Shown: in pieces, positions 27,731 through 39,032 of the stretch
How positions within the stretch are numbered: position 1 is the first letter of the stretch
How the letters are laid out: every line of letters starts with the position of its first letter
Source of the DNA: Mallotus nudiflorus
Lineage: Eukaryota; Streptophyta; Magnoliopsida; Malpighiales; Euphorbiaceae
Direction of reading: 5' to 3'
DNA length: 64,000 nt
NCBI GenBank assembly: GCA_947683625.1
Contig: CANTUR010000620.1
Span: 248,001 to 312,000 of the forward strand
Program-made: the position numbers and the translations under genes
Notes under the pieces: generated by a model
Seen by the model: only the letters and a program-made list of their open reading frames with translations
The model's database searches: none
Told to the model about the DNA's origin: nothing

Positions 27731-29028
27731 CTCGTAAAATTTCTACCGTTCGTTAGGTTAAATCCTATCTGTTGAGTCTCGTCCGGTTTTCCTCGAGTCA
27801 ATCTAGAATTTTATTATTTTGTTGATTTCTGATTTCAATTCCTTAGTCATGTTTTAAAAGTTGATTCATTATTTTTCTTTTAGAGCATATCGGAGCAGAA
27901 GCTGTGAGACCGAGGCAGACGCGTGGTCGTCAGCTCGCATTCATCTTGTAAGTCGATAAAATGATTTGTGCGTGTGTTTTATTTAAAGATGTGTGCGCTC
28001 ATATTTTTATGTTATTATTATATGATTTATTTAATTTAATGCTACTATTTAAAGTTTAAGCGCATTTTATTTTTTTAAAATCAGTTTTGAGAAATTTTGG
28101 TAGAACGGGCTACCTGGTGGGTTTCACCAGGACCGTGTGCACATGGTAGAGATTGAGAGATGGATCCGATGTATATATGATTGGTGAATGTCAAACTGGG
28201 ACGGGTGCCTCAGTGGAAGCCTTTGCTCTCGGGGACCGCCAGTGATTGGAAAGTCAATAATGGACTAGGATGGGTGCCTCGGTTGATGCCTTAGCTCTCG
28301 GGGACCGCCAGTGCCATTTATTTGGATTAAGTGAATGACTACGGCTTGGTGCCTCGGTTGATGCCTTTGCTCTCGGGGACCGGTAGTCTAGTTAGAATAA
28401 GTGGGCCCAATTGGCCATTTAGATTTTGGGTTTAGGGTTCTACCGAGATTTTCAAAAGCTATACGTATATATATTATAAATTATTTTCACTATAAACATA
28501 TACAGTTTTCAAAAAGGTTTTCAAACCGTACAACTCTTTTTATTGACTTACTCAGTGAGGTTTGATTCCCCTCAATTTATTTTTTTTCAGGAGCTTGGGA
28601 GTTCGACCTTCGACTACCTCCACGCCGGGTTTCTTCTTCACCGGCTATTTTATGTAGGTCATTGTAAGCTGTACTGTGTGTAAATCTAGGTTGCTGGAGT
28701 AGTATATGTTCTAAGGATTTGTATGGTTTAAATATGATTATGTAATTTATTTGTGTAAACTACACTTATGTATAAGATTTGAATTCCCATGGGCTCATCA
28801 GGGGAGCGGGATCAGCTCCCGACCAGTGTGGTGCCTAATCAGCACGCCGCGATGTTGAAACATATTTTTATTAAGCAGTTGATAATATGTTCTGTTGTTA
28901 ATTAAAGTTTAAAATATGAATGGTTTTATTTTTCTTTTTCTTTAGGCTTACTACGGGTTTCGGGGGCTTTAAGCCTACCCATTCCCTAGTGCCGGTCACG
29001 TGCCCTCGGGTTCGGGTCGTGACAAAGT

Positions 29029-29040
29029 TGGTATCAGAGC
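29029..29040 (+). other. Element C primer binding site
   Basis: TGGTATCAGAGC, four bases after the LTR end GTGACA, complementary to the 3' end of initiator tRNA-Met. Confidence 0.95.
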
Positions 29041-29194
29041 ATAAGTTTGATTAATTGTCCATGTCTATCTTTCTATATAACTACTACAGCTTTAGGGTTG
29101 ATAATTGTCTTGAGATGTTATTGTTTCTAATTCCGCGTTGCATCAAATATTCTTACCCCGTTTTGAATTCAATTTTCCTTATCTTCCTTTCAGA

Positions 29195-30580
29195 ATGATG
29201 CGTGTGCGTACCAACCCAGAAGTTGATCCGACCCTTAGGTTTGATGAGCAGTCTGTGCACGATGAGGCTCCCCTTCCTGCTCCACGTCGTAGGGGCAGAG
29301 GTAGAGGTAGAGGTCGAGCTAGGGTAGCTGCAGCTGAGATTCATAATCAGCAGCCAGTCGAGCCTAAAGCCCCAGCTGTTGACCGTACAGCCTTTGTAGC
29401 TGGACTAGTAGAGATTAATCAGGGTCTAGCAGCATTGAATCAGGTGATGCCCCTTGTACAATAGATGCTTCAGCAGAGGAACCAGGGGATGTCAGACACT
29501 GAAGCAGCCCTTCTTTACTCTCGGATCGGTAGAGTTTCTTTCGACGGTACGGGTGATGCCTTAGACTTCATTAATACGATTGAGGCACGCACTAGGACTG
29601 GACATATGGATTATCAGAGGATTATGATTGTGGAGTTGTCAGTTCAGGCAGCTGCTCAAGATTGGTTTATGCAGTCGATTCAGCCATCGATGCACGAGCT
29701 GACTTGGCTAGAATTTAAGGATCGCTTTTTGAGATTTTTCTGTCCTTCAGCCACCAGAGATGCCTACAGGTGGCAGTTACTCCAGATTACTAGAGGTGAT
29801 AGGTCAGTGGAGGACTACACCAGAGAGTTTAATAGGCTGTCCCAACATGCAGAAGATATCAGGAGGGACCCTTACAGAGCAGTGGAGCTGTATGTTACTG
29901 GATTGGGACCCACTTTTATTGGTATACATATCGAGGACCGCACCCTAGAGAGTGTGATTGAGGATGCCCATTTGATTGAGAGGCGACATATCCGCCAGGG
30001 CACCATAACAAATCCTTATATGGTCGGGGGCAGTGGATACGGTGTAGCTCCCGGATACCAGCAGCCAGCATTTCACATCGGCAGTTCGAGTCAGCAGGCT
30101 GCGGGTAGTTCTCAGCAGAGTGGTAGGAGGTCCAGGACTCATCGAGTTGGCTGACATGGATATTCTTCAAACAGGAGAATCGGCAGGAGTCACAGATTCA
30201 GTGCAGGAGTTAGTAGTAGCAGTAGTGGGCAGAGTTCAGGGCAGAGTAGTTCTGGGTCTGGAGCCAATGCTTGCGCGAGTTATGGATGATTTCATTAGGG
30301 CCCATGTCATATGTTGTCTGGCGCTTGCTTCAAATGTGGGCAGGTTGGACATCTTGCTAGAGCTTGTCCCCACTCCGGATACCAGCCACAGTACGTTCAG
30401 GGTTCATCTTCCTCAGTGGCTCAGCCCTACTATCCAATGCCTCAGTAGTATAGAGCACCCATACAGCCACAGCAGAGACCACCTCAGCCTATGAGTCAGC
30501 AGGGTCGAGGTTCAGTTGGTAGACCTAGCGGACGTGGTTTTGCGCAGCCTTCGACTTCTCAGCAGGCAGGTCGTGGTTAG
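29195..30580 (+). pseudogene. Element C gag, broken
   Basis: Start taken at ATGATG (29195), matching the opening of B and D, although the frame is open further upstream. An Arg/Gly-rich stretch (29287-29325) precedes the gag core, which stays open from 29465 to 30154 and contains YRWQLLQITRGDRSVEDYTR and HAEDIRRDPYRAVELYVTGL. The CCHC zinc knuckle CFKCGQVGHLARAC lies at about 30322-30360. Stops at 29462 (TAG), 30152 (TGA), ~30286 (TGA), ~30294 (TAG), 30447 (TAG) and 30578 (TAG) fall where related copies suggest Gln or Arg codons. At least one frame change occurs before the knuckle. Confidence 0.85.
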
Positions 30581-30586
30581 GCTCGA

Positions 30587-32592
30587 ATGTTCACTTTGAC
30601 ACCACAGGATGCTCAAACTTCGAATGTAGTGGTAGCAGGTATTCTCTCAGTCTGTGCATGCGATGCTAGAGTGTTGTTTGACCCCGGTGCTTCACATTCC
30701 TTCATTTCTCTTGTGTTCTCTTCGAGAATCGAGTGGCAGCCTTCTAGGTTGTCCTTTCCTCTATCTATTTCGACTCCTCTTAGTGATGAGTTGGAGACAA
30801 ATGTCTTCTTTCCTTCGTGTCTGGTGATAGTTGATGGTAGAGAACTCTGGGCGGACTTAGTATTGCTTGACATACTAGAATTCGATGTCATTTTGGGCAT
30901 GGATTGGTTGTCGAGGTATTATGCCTTTGTGAATTGTAGAGAGAAAGAAGTGGTGTTCAGAATTTCGGATGAAGAAGAATTTTGTTTCAAGGGTGAAAAG
31001 AGCTCCATACCTCATAATCTCATTTCCGCCATTACAGCCCAAAAGATGCTTAAAAGGGGTTGTTAGGGTTACTTGGCAGTGGTAAGAGATGTTGAGAAGA
31101 AGAACATGACAATTGAGCAGGTGCCAGTGGTGCGGAATTTCTGGATGTCTTTCCTGAAGAATTACCAGGATTACCACCAGACAGAGAGATAGAGTTCTGT
31201 ATCGATGTCATACATGGTATGGATCTTATTTCTATGCCACCCTACAGAATGGCACCAGCTGAACTACATGAGCTGAAAGAGCAGTTGCAGGAGTTGCTTG
31301 ATAAGGGTTTCATTAGACCCAGTACATCGCCTTGGGGTGCTCCGGTGTTGTTCGTGAAGAAGAAGGATGGTAGCCTTCGACTTTGTATCGACTACAGGCA
31401 GTTGAATAAGGTCACCATTAAGAACAAGTACCCACTTCCGAGGATTGATGATCTGTTTGATCAACTTCAAGGTGCTACATGCTTTTCTAAAATAGATCTG
31501 AGATCTGGGTATCATCAGTTGAGAATCAGAAGAGGTGATAAGCCCAAGACAGCTTTTCGAACAAGATATGGCCATTATGAGTTTTTAGTAATGTCCTTTG
31601 GGTTGACTAATGCTCCAGCAACCTTTATGGACTTGATGAATCGGGTATTCAGGCCATACTTGGATCGGTTTGTGATAGTTTTCATTGACGATATCTTGGT
31701 TTATTCCAAGAGTGAGGTTGAGCATGTGATGCATCTGAGAAGGGTACTTCAGACTTTAAGGGAGCACAGGTTGTATGCCAAATTCTCAAAGTGCGAGTTC
31801 TGGTTGCATCAAGTGGCATTTCTAGGCCACGTGGTTTCTTGAGATGGCATACAGGTGGACCATAAGAAGATAGAGGCTATTACAGAGTGGTCAAGGCCAA
31901 CTACAGTTAAGGAAGTACGGAGTTTCCTGGGTCTAGCAGGCTATTACAGAAGATTTATGAAGGACTTGTCTAGAATTGTTGCACCTTTGACAAGGTTGAC
32001 CCAGAAGAATGCTAAGTTTGTATGGACAGACAAATGTGAAGAGCACTTTCAATTGTTGAAGAACTTGTTGACGTCGGCACCAATTCTAACTTTACCCTCT
32101 GGAAATGAAGGTTATACAGTGTATTGTGATGCTTCTAGAGTAGGATTGGGTTGTGTGTTGATGCAACATGGCCAAGTGATTGCTTATGCTTCGAGGCAGT
32201 TGAAGAAGCACGAGCAAAACTATCCTACTCACAACTTAGAGATGGCAGCCGTGGTGTTTGCTTTGAAAATATGGAGATATTACTTGTATGGAGTGACGTG
32301 TGAGATATACACTGATCACAAGAGCTTGAAATATATTTTCCAACAGAGGGACTTGAATTTGAGGCAGAGGAGATGGATGGAACTCCTTAAGGATTATGAT
32401 TGCTCCATTTTATACCATCCAGGCAAGGCAAATATTGTTGCGGATGCCTTGAGTAGAAAATCAGCAGGCAGCCTTGCCCATATTAGCACAGAGAGAAGGC
32501 CCATTATCAAGGAGTTGCATGGGTTGATTGATCAGGGGTTGCAGATGAAAGTTATCCGAAAGTGCCTTTTAGCTCAATTCAGTGTACGATAA
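30587..32592 (+). pseudogene. Element C protease, reverse transcriptase and RNase H, broken
   Basis: Protease: ARVLFDPGASHSFIS (aspartate codon at 30680). Linker with LPGLPPDREIEFCIDV (~31165). Reverse transcriptase: VKKKDGSLRLCIDYRQLNKV (~31360), FSKIDLRSGYHQLRI, SFGLTNAPATFMDLMNRVF and active-site FIDDILVYS (31682-31708). RNase H: YTVYCDASRVGLGCVLM (~32115), IYTDHKSLKYIF and HPGKANIVADALSRKS (~32415-32462). All catalytic motifs I can check are kept. Damage: TAG at 31064 (Gln), a one-base loss near 31136, TGA at 31841 (Arg) and TAA at 32590 (from a Ser codon, a transversion). Confidence 0.9.
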
Positions 32593-34023
32593 GTATACTT
32601 GGATCGGGTTAAGGCAGCTTAGAGCAGAGACCCCTAGTTGTAGAGGATTATGTATAAAATGCAACAAGGGCAGTCACAGGACTTTATGATTGACAGAGAA
32701 GGTATATTGCGGTTGGGCGCTAGGATTTGCGTACCAGATGTCGATGACTTGAGAAAGGAGATTATGGAAGAAGCACATTTTTTGGCATATAGTGTTCATC
32801 CAGGTTCTACCAAGATGTATCATAATCTGAAGGATACATATTTGTGGAATGGAATAAAGAAGGACATTGCAGAATTTGTATCCAAGTGCCTGACTTGCCA
32901 GCAAGTAAAGCTTGAACATCAGAGACCCTCGGGACTGTTGCAACCCATGCCAATTCCTGAATGGAAATGGGATATGATAGCCATGGATTTCGTGATTGGG
33001 CTACCTCAGACTACTGGAGGTTATGATGCTATTTAGGTGATTATTGACAGGTTAACTAAATCAGCACACTTTCTGCCTATAAAGAAGACGTACTCTACTG
33101 ATAGACTGGCAAGACTTTATGTCAATATGATTGTTTGTCTACATGGAGTACCTGTGAGCATAGTGTCGGATAGAGGAGCCACCTTTACCTCAGTCTTTTG
33201 GCAAGAATTACACAAGGCCTTGGGTACCAGATTGGATTTCAGTACAGCCTTCCACCCTTAGACAGATGGTCAGTCAGAGAGGACCATCCAGACGTTAGAA
33301 GATATGCTGAGGATGTGTATAATGGATTTTAGAGGACAATGGGATTCACACTTGCCACTGATTGAGTTTGCTTATAATAACAGCTATCATGCTAGCATCG
33401 AGATGGCTCCGTATGAGGCACTATATGGTAGGAAGTGTAGATCACCTTTATGTTGGGAGATAGGTGAAAGGCAGTTAACAGGACCAGAGTTGGTGCAGAT
33501 CACCTCAGAGAAAGTTCCCATTATTCAGCAGCAATTGAAGACAGCCTTCAGCAGACAGAAGAGCTATGCTAACCCTAGGAGGAAGGATGTATCCTTTATG
33601 GTTGGAGACATGGTGTTCCTGAAGGTGTCTCCAATGAAAGGAGTTATGAGATTTGGCAAGAAGGGTAAGCTAGCTCCCAGATACGTTGGACCGTTTGAGA
33701 TTCGATCTAGAGTACGTGAAGTGGCGTATAGGTTGGTATTACCACCAGAGCTATCGAGAATCCATCCTGTATTTCATGTTTCCATGCTGAGAAAATACGT
33801 CCCTGATCCGTCTCACGTGTTGCAACCTCAAGCTATAGAGCTTAGCGATTATTTGACTTACAAGGAGTACCTGGTGGCGATTGTGGATCGCCAAATCTGA
33901 CAACTGCAAACTAAGGAGATACCAATGGTGAAGGTGTTATGGAGTAACCATTCCGCAGATGATTGCACTTGGGAAACTGAAGCCGAGATGCGAGTTTCAT
34001 TTCCGTATCTCTTTCCTTCTTAA
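32593..34023 (+). pseudogene. Element C integrase with chromodomain-like tail, broken
   Basis: N-terminal zinc-binding region with EEAHFLAYSVHPGSTKMYHN and CLTCQQVKLEHQRPS; catalytic core with IAMDFVIGLP, VSDRGATFTSVF and DGQSERT (D, D, E residues all visible); GPFEIRSRVREVAYRLVLPP (GPF/Y module, ~33690-33750); HPVFHVSMLRKYVPDPSH; and a chromodomain-type tail with MVKVLWSNHS..DCTWETEAEM, ending at TAA 34021-34023. Stops at 32620, 32635, 32641 and 33259 sit at Gln positions, 33034 at Trp and 33898 at Arg when compared with B and D. No frameshift is needed in this part. Confidence 0.9.
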
Positions 34024-34076
34024 CCTTGTAATTCCTCTTTTCTTTCTTTTCTAGAATTTGAGGACGAATTCGTATA

Positions 34077-34087
34077 AGGAGGGGAGA
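34077..34087 (+). other. Element C polypurine tract
   Basis: AAGGAGGGGAGA directly before the 3' LTR start TGTAATACCC; the expected plus-strand primer. Confidence 0.85.
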
Positions 34088-34088
34088 T

Positions 34089-34310
34089 TGTAATACCCTA
34101 TATATATACATACATATTTATTTGAATTAAAAGGGATATTTTCTCAAATAATATTAGAAATGGTTACTTTGCATTACATTATATTATGTATATATAGAAT
34201 ATGTATATAGATATGTACATATGTACTAATATTTGTCTATATACACACATGCATAAATAAATATTAATATATAGTCATATAATGAATATATATTATATTC
34301 ATGGTTATTA

Positions 34311-34364
<54 letters not shown>

Positions 34365-35312
34365 AAGAAGAAAACAAAGCCGAAGCTCCTCCCTCTCTCC
34401 CATCCGCGCGACGCCCTCGACCGCCACCATCACTGTGCCTCCCCTACCTCCGGCTACCGTCTGCTGCTTCCTCTTCCTTCTCCCTCGCCTCCGGTCACCT
34501 GCAGAGCCATCGTAAGCCGCTGGAAGAGAAGAAGCCGAGAGTTTGCTCCAAACTCACCCAAGCTTCGTCCGGCAACCATTTTCCTCCATTCCGGTGCCAA
34601 TCTCCTCCCCTTGCACCGGTGAGACTCATTCTAAGCTTAGTTTAAGCTTTGGTCATGAATTGATTGAGTTTTGGTGAATTTTTGATTTTGAGCTCTAGGG
34701 TTTTGGAAAATTTTTAGCTCGATTTAGATTGATTCATGCAAACTCCCTTTTCAAAAGTGATTCCTAGTAGCTCAATCTACTTCTAGGAATTTTTGTATAA
34801 TTTTTGGAATTTATTTTGATTTTTGGTGAATTTTTGAATATTTTAATATTATTTTAGGAATTTTCGGGAATTAATTATAAAAATAATAAATAATAATTTT
34901 TGGAATTTTTGGTGTTATTATGGGTTGATATTAATTTTAGAGTAAATAAAATAATTTTTTTTGAATATTATTCAAATTTTAGGAATTTTATAGTTTATGT
35001 CAAAAAAAATTTAAAATTAGGTTGAATTATATTTTTATTAGAAGAAATTAAAAGCCATTAATATGTTTTAATTATATTAAGAATTTAACATTGAGAAAAT
35101 AAGTTTTGGATGATTAAATAATTTTAAGGAATTTTTTTAGTATATATAGCACATTATGTAATTTATATATTCTAGGGGTAAAAATGTAATTTTACACTAA
35201 ATGTGATAATATATATTTTTAATTAGTTTATTAATATTTAAAGGGTTTAGATAAATTTTATAAATTAATTGATATAATTTCCTAAGTAGTGTAAAATTTT
35301 AAATGTCCAATT

Positions 35313-35391
<79 letters not shown>

Positions 35392-36849
35392 AGAAATAAA
35401 TATTATTAATTTTGATATTTGTTTGAGTTGTGATCTCGATCAGGGCAAATTGTAGTTTTGGAAGCCCGACTCGAGTGTGAATGGTTGTGTATATTGGAAG
35501 TGCATTTTCTATGCAGGTCTGGCTCTACCTTTAATAGAGAGATGTCCGTTTTACAGAGGAGACTCTGCCGAAATTTCGGTAGATTTTCTCGTAAAACGTG
35601 ATATTCGTAAAATTTCTACCGTTAGTTAGGTTAAATCCTGTCTGTCGAGTCTCATCCGGTTTTCCTCGAGTCAGTCTAGAATTTTATTATTTTGTTGATT
35701 TCTGATTTCGATTCCTTAGTCATGTTTTAAAAGTTGATTCATTATTTTTCTTTTAGAGCATATCGGAGCAGAAGCTGTGAGACCGAGGCAGACGTGTGGT
35801 CGTCAGCCTTCGCATTCATCTTGTAAGTCGATAAAATGATTTGTGCATGTGTTTTATTTAAAGATGCGTGCGCTCATATTTTTATGTTATTATTATATGA
35901 TTTATTTAATTTAATGCTACTATTTAAAGTTTAAGCGCATTTTATTTATTTAAAATCAGTTTTGAGAAATTTTGATAGAACGGGCTACCTGGTGGGTTTC
36001 ACCAGGACCGTGTGCACATGGTAGAGATTGAGAGATGGATCCGACGTATATATGATTGGTGAATGTTAAACTGGGATGGGTGCCTCGGTGGAAGCCTTTG
36101 CTCTCGAGGACCGCCAGTGATTGGAAAGTCAATAATGGACTAGGATGGGTGCCTCGGTTGATGCCTTAGCTCTTGGGGACCGCCAATGCCATTTATTTGG
36201 ATTAAGTGAATGACTACGGCTTGGTGCCTCGGTTGATGCCTTTGCTCTCGAGGACCGGTAGTCTAGTTAGAATAAGTGGGCCCAGTTGGCCATTTAGATT
36301 TTGGGTTTAGGGTTCTACCGAGATTTTCAAAAGCTATACTTATATATATTATAAATTATTTTCACTATAAACATATACAGTTTTCAAAAAGGCTTTCAAA
36401 CCGTACAGCTCTTTTTATTGACTTACTCAGTGAGGTCTGATTCTCCTCAATTTATTTTTTTTCAGGAGCTTGGGAGTTCAACCTCTGACTACCTCCATGC
36501 CGGGTTTCTTCTTCACCGGCGATTTTATGTAGGTCATTGTAAGTTGTACTGTGTGTAAATCTAGGTTGCTGCAGTAGTATATGTTCTAAGGATTTGTATG
36601 GTTTAAATATGATTGTGTAATTTATTTGTGTAAACTACACTTATGTATAAGATTTGAATTCAATTTATAATATGCGATGTTGAAACATATTTTTATTAAG
36701 CAGTTGATAATATGTTCTGTTGTTAATTAAAATTTAAAATATGAATGGTTTTATTTTCCTTTTTCTTTAGGCTTATTACGGATTTCGGGGGCTTTAAGTC
36801 TACCCATTCCCTAGTGCCGGTCACGTGCCCTCAGGTTCGGGTCGTGACA
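34089..36849 (+). repeat. Element C 3' LTR (2761 bp)
   Basis: Near-identical to the 5' LTR across GC island (34363-34640), hairpin block (35515-35602) and tandem repeats (36075-36265), ending GTCGTGACA. TA tracts differ in length (34315-34362 and a long one at 35317-35388). It lacks the GC-rich segment at 28784-28849 and has a short AT-rich stretch there instead. Many differences from the 5' LTR are C/T or G/A. Confidence 0.92.
35317..35388. repeat. (TA)n microsatellite in element C 3' LTR
   Basis: About 36 TA repeats; the matching tract in the 5' LTR (near 27497-27514) is much shorter, so it expanded or contracted after insertion. Confidence 0.95.
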
Positions 36850-37400
36850 AATAATTAGTCTTTAAAAATAACACATTTATCAAAACGAATTATTTTTTTT
36901 ATCACAATCAAAGTAATTTTATTTTTGCAAAGAAAAAAAGGAAAAAAAATATAATTGTGCTTTTTTGTTTCTATTGCTTTGCATATATATAGCGTCTCAT
37001 GATTTTTTTTAATATTGTAATTATTTCTGATATTATAATTCTACATTAAATATTTAAATAGATTTAAATTGACCCATCATAAATAAGTCAATTCTTATCC
37101 ATTCAATTATTAACAATTATAATTTTTATAAAAGCAGATACTCTACCATGATAAAAAAATATTAAAAAATTTGAATGAAGAGTAGCAAAATAACAATGAC
37201 TTAGTTGACTTAATAGAAGCAGTCATCGGGGAGCTTACAGATAAAAGAAGTGAAAGAAAATAGGCAATGTTATCACGGGACCATTCCGGTTCGAATCTAT
37301 GTTGACCCTGATATCTCTCATGAGGATTTTATATTGGAAAAAAGTAGAGTCAACTCTGATACCATTTATCATGAAATTATTACTCTCTTCTTAAAACTTA

Positions 37401-37599
37401 TTATTATTATTTTTTCGGTTTTGGTTACATGAGGCTGTTTTTCATTCATCAAATAAGATTGTTGCATTGTACATAAATACATTCAAGTAGATAAATAAAT
37501 ATAATAAGAAAGGAGCATTGTATTATATTTGAATGAATAGCATCATATGGTCAAAAGTTTTAACAAAACCAACCAAGAAAGTGGATTTTTCTACTAATA
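37401..37599. other. AT-rich spacer, nothing identified
   Basis: Between the end of the tandem array and the fold-back element. No frame, repeat end or motif that I recognise. Confidence 0.5.
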
Positions 37600-38778
37600 G
37601 ACAAAATTCATCTTGAGTCCCTTAAATTTATCAACTTTTTATTTTTAAACTTCCAAGTTTCATTTTATATATATAAATCTTTGAACTTTATGGGTTTGAA
37701 TTTTTAAACCCTTCTGTTAATGTTTTAATATAAATTATTTACTTTTGTTTCCTGAAGTTTTATATTTCTAACATGTATACCATTTTTTACATTTTAACAC
37801 TTATATCAATTTTTAAATTTTTTTCACTAGTAAAATATAAATTAACTTATTTTAATTTCTAACATTTTAAATTAAAAAATAAATTTACATACATTTTTAA
37901 ATAATTTTAAATTTTAAAAATAAATAAACATATTAATGTTAAGAAAAAATATTATAATAAAACTACCATTTTTTCCAATATTTTAAATTATACTAATTTT
38001 ATTTTCAATAAAACTTATATTTTCAAAATAAAATATTATGATGAAAAAGAACATTATAATTAAAAAATATTATGATAAAAAATATTTTATAATTCTTTAA
38101 AATTTAAATTTTATATTTTCAATACATTTTTTTAGTTTTTCATACAAATTTTTAATTAAATTATTGGAAATAATTTTTTACAATATAAATATTATAAATA
38201 GTGGATACCAATGTATGCATGTACATCACAAAAAATGGTGATTAGTTTTCCAAGTAACTCAAACTTTTTACAATTGTTATCTTAACCTTCATTTTTTTTA
38301 TCATACTTTTGTGTATATGAAAAAAAAAATTATATTATAAAATTTATTCATAATAATTTAAAATATTATGAAAAACAGTAGTATTATTATAATTTTTTAA
38401 TCTTAGCATTAACTTATTTTTTTTAATTTAAAATTATTTAAATATGTATATAATAATTTAAAATATTAGAAATTAAAATAAGTAAATTTAATTTTACCGG
38501 TGAAAAATATTAAAAGTGGTATAAGTGTTAAAAAGTAAAAAAAAATGGTATAAATATTATAAATATAAAACTGCATAAACTAAAAGGAAATAATTTATGT
38601 TAAAAAATTGTTAGAAGGATTTAAAACTTCAAACCTCATCAAGTTTAAAGGTCTAAATATACAAAACGGTTTAAAACTTTAAACTCCATGAAGTTTAAAG
38701 GTCTGAATATACAATAAAATTTGAGGGGTCTAAAGCTAAAAATCTGAAAATTTGAAGGGCCTCATGATGAGTTTTGCC
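37600..38778. mobile_element. Fold-back / long-TIR non-autonomous DNA element (Mutator-like candidate)
   Basis: The outer ends are inverted copies: GACAAAATTCATCTTGAG at 37600 matches the reverse complement of the sequence ending at 38778 (GGCAAAACTCATCATGAG). Similarity continues inward for several hundred bases: for example CTTTGAACTTTATGG at ~37679 pairs with sequence near 38690, and TTATTTTAATTTCTAACATT at ~37847 with sequence near 38480. Flanks CTACTAATA and TTAATAATA agree at 7 of 9 positions, compatible with the 9-bp duplication of Mutator-like elements. No transposase is encoded. It ends about 110 bases before the TATA box of the HIPP gene. Confidence 0.72.
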
Positions 38779-38888
38779 TTAATAATAAGATTAGAGTAAA
38801 AAAGAAATAAAGAAAAAGAAAAGTCGTTTAAAAGAAAATTATAATGAATTAAGAAACTAGAAAGAAATGCCCCTCGTAGACGGGAGGC

Positions 38889-38896
38889 TATATATA
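38889..38896 (+). promoter_or_regulatory. TATA box of the HIPP-like gene
   Basis: TATATATA within GGCTATATATAGAGGGCAG, 137 bases before the ATG, followed by a C/T-rich leader (TTCTTCTTCTTCCTCCTCC). Spacing and sequence fit a plant core promoter. Confidence 0.7.
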
Positions 38897-39032
38897 GAGG
38901 GCAGTATCACTAAAGATCATCCACTCCAAAATAAAGTAGCTTTATGTTAGAAGCATTTCTTCTTCTTCTTCCTCCTCCTCCACCCCACCATCAACTCTAT
39001 AGAGTTCTTTACTTTCTTTGCCAACAAATACC

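Larger units (their letters stand above)
26126..29024 (+). repeat. Element C 5' LTR (2899 bp)
   Basis: Runs TGTAATACCC to GTCGTGACA. In order: (TA)n tracts (26342-26377, 26479-26518), a GC-rich island with AAGAAGAAG and CTCCGGCCACC (26536-26810), the hairpin block (27643-27730), an exon-sized block 27884-27947 bounded by TTTTCTTTTAG and GTAAGT, tandem CTCTCGGGGACCG repeats (28195-28390), a block 28591-28653 bounded by TTTTTTTCAG and GTAGGT, and TTTCTTTAG at 28937-28945. It differs from the 3' LTR by a GC-rich ~65-base segment at 28784-28849. A CACGTG hexamer lies near the 3' end (28997-29002). Confidence 0.92.
26126..36849 (+). mobile_element. Element C: full-length Tekay/Del-type Ty3/gypsy retrotransposon
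   Basis: A 10.7-kb complete element on the plus strand within tandem unit copy 3: 5' LTR 26126-29024, initiator tRNA-Met primer site 29029-29040, gag-pol 29195-34023, polypurine tract 34077-34087, 3' LTR 34089-36849. The expected 5-bp target duplication is imperfect: ATCATT on the left versus A-ATAATT on the right. Its coding region is clearly related to elements B and D, but its LTRs (TGTAATACCCTATATA...GTCGTGACA) belong to another family, shared with the solo LTR at 50413-53843. It is the least damaged of the three gypsy polyproteins, yet about 14 stops and at least one frameshift make it inactive. Confidence 0.92.
23522..37400. repeat. Tandem unit, copy 3, split by gypsy element C and internally deleted
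   Basis: Third copy: 23522-26125 and 36850 to about 37400. The GAAGACTTCG landmark is at 24449. Compared with copy 1, about 0.7 kb is missing at ~26025 (sequence jumps from the equivalent of ~5910 to that of ~6625), and an additional TA run with AGCATTGAGAGG sits at 25847-25890. Element C interrupts the copy in ACATCATT|AGTCTTT. After the element the copy continues through a motif with GGTTCGAATC (37289) and ACTCTGATACCATTT (~37354), and similarity fades near 37400, giving the right edge of the array. Confidence 0.75.

Noticed and set aside
29029..29040. tRNA-Met-like sequence as a tRNA gene
   Set aside because: Only 12 bases match the tRNA end, at the standard primer position after the LTR; no cloverleaf is present.
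29153..29344. Antisense frames over gag-pol (also 30613-30900, 31264-31575, 45836-46042 and others)
   Set aside because: They mirror the coding strand of clearly identified retrotransposon domains.
29462..29464. Programmed TAG readthrough within gag of element C
   Set aside because: Stops of the same kind occur throughout gag-pol of all three elements, so decay explains it better than recoding.
37250..37432. 60-residue open frame at the right edge of the tandem array
   Set aside because: Frame is not kept in copies 1 and 2 and it spans the primer-site-like motif; no domain.
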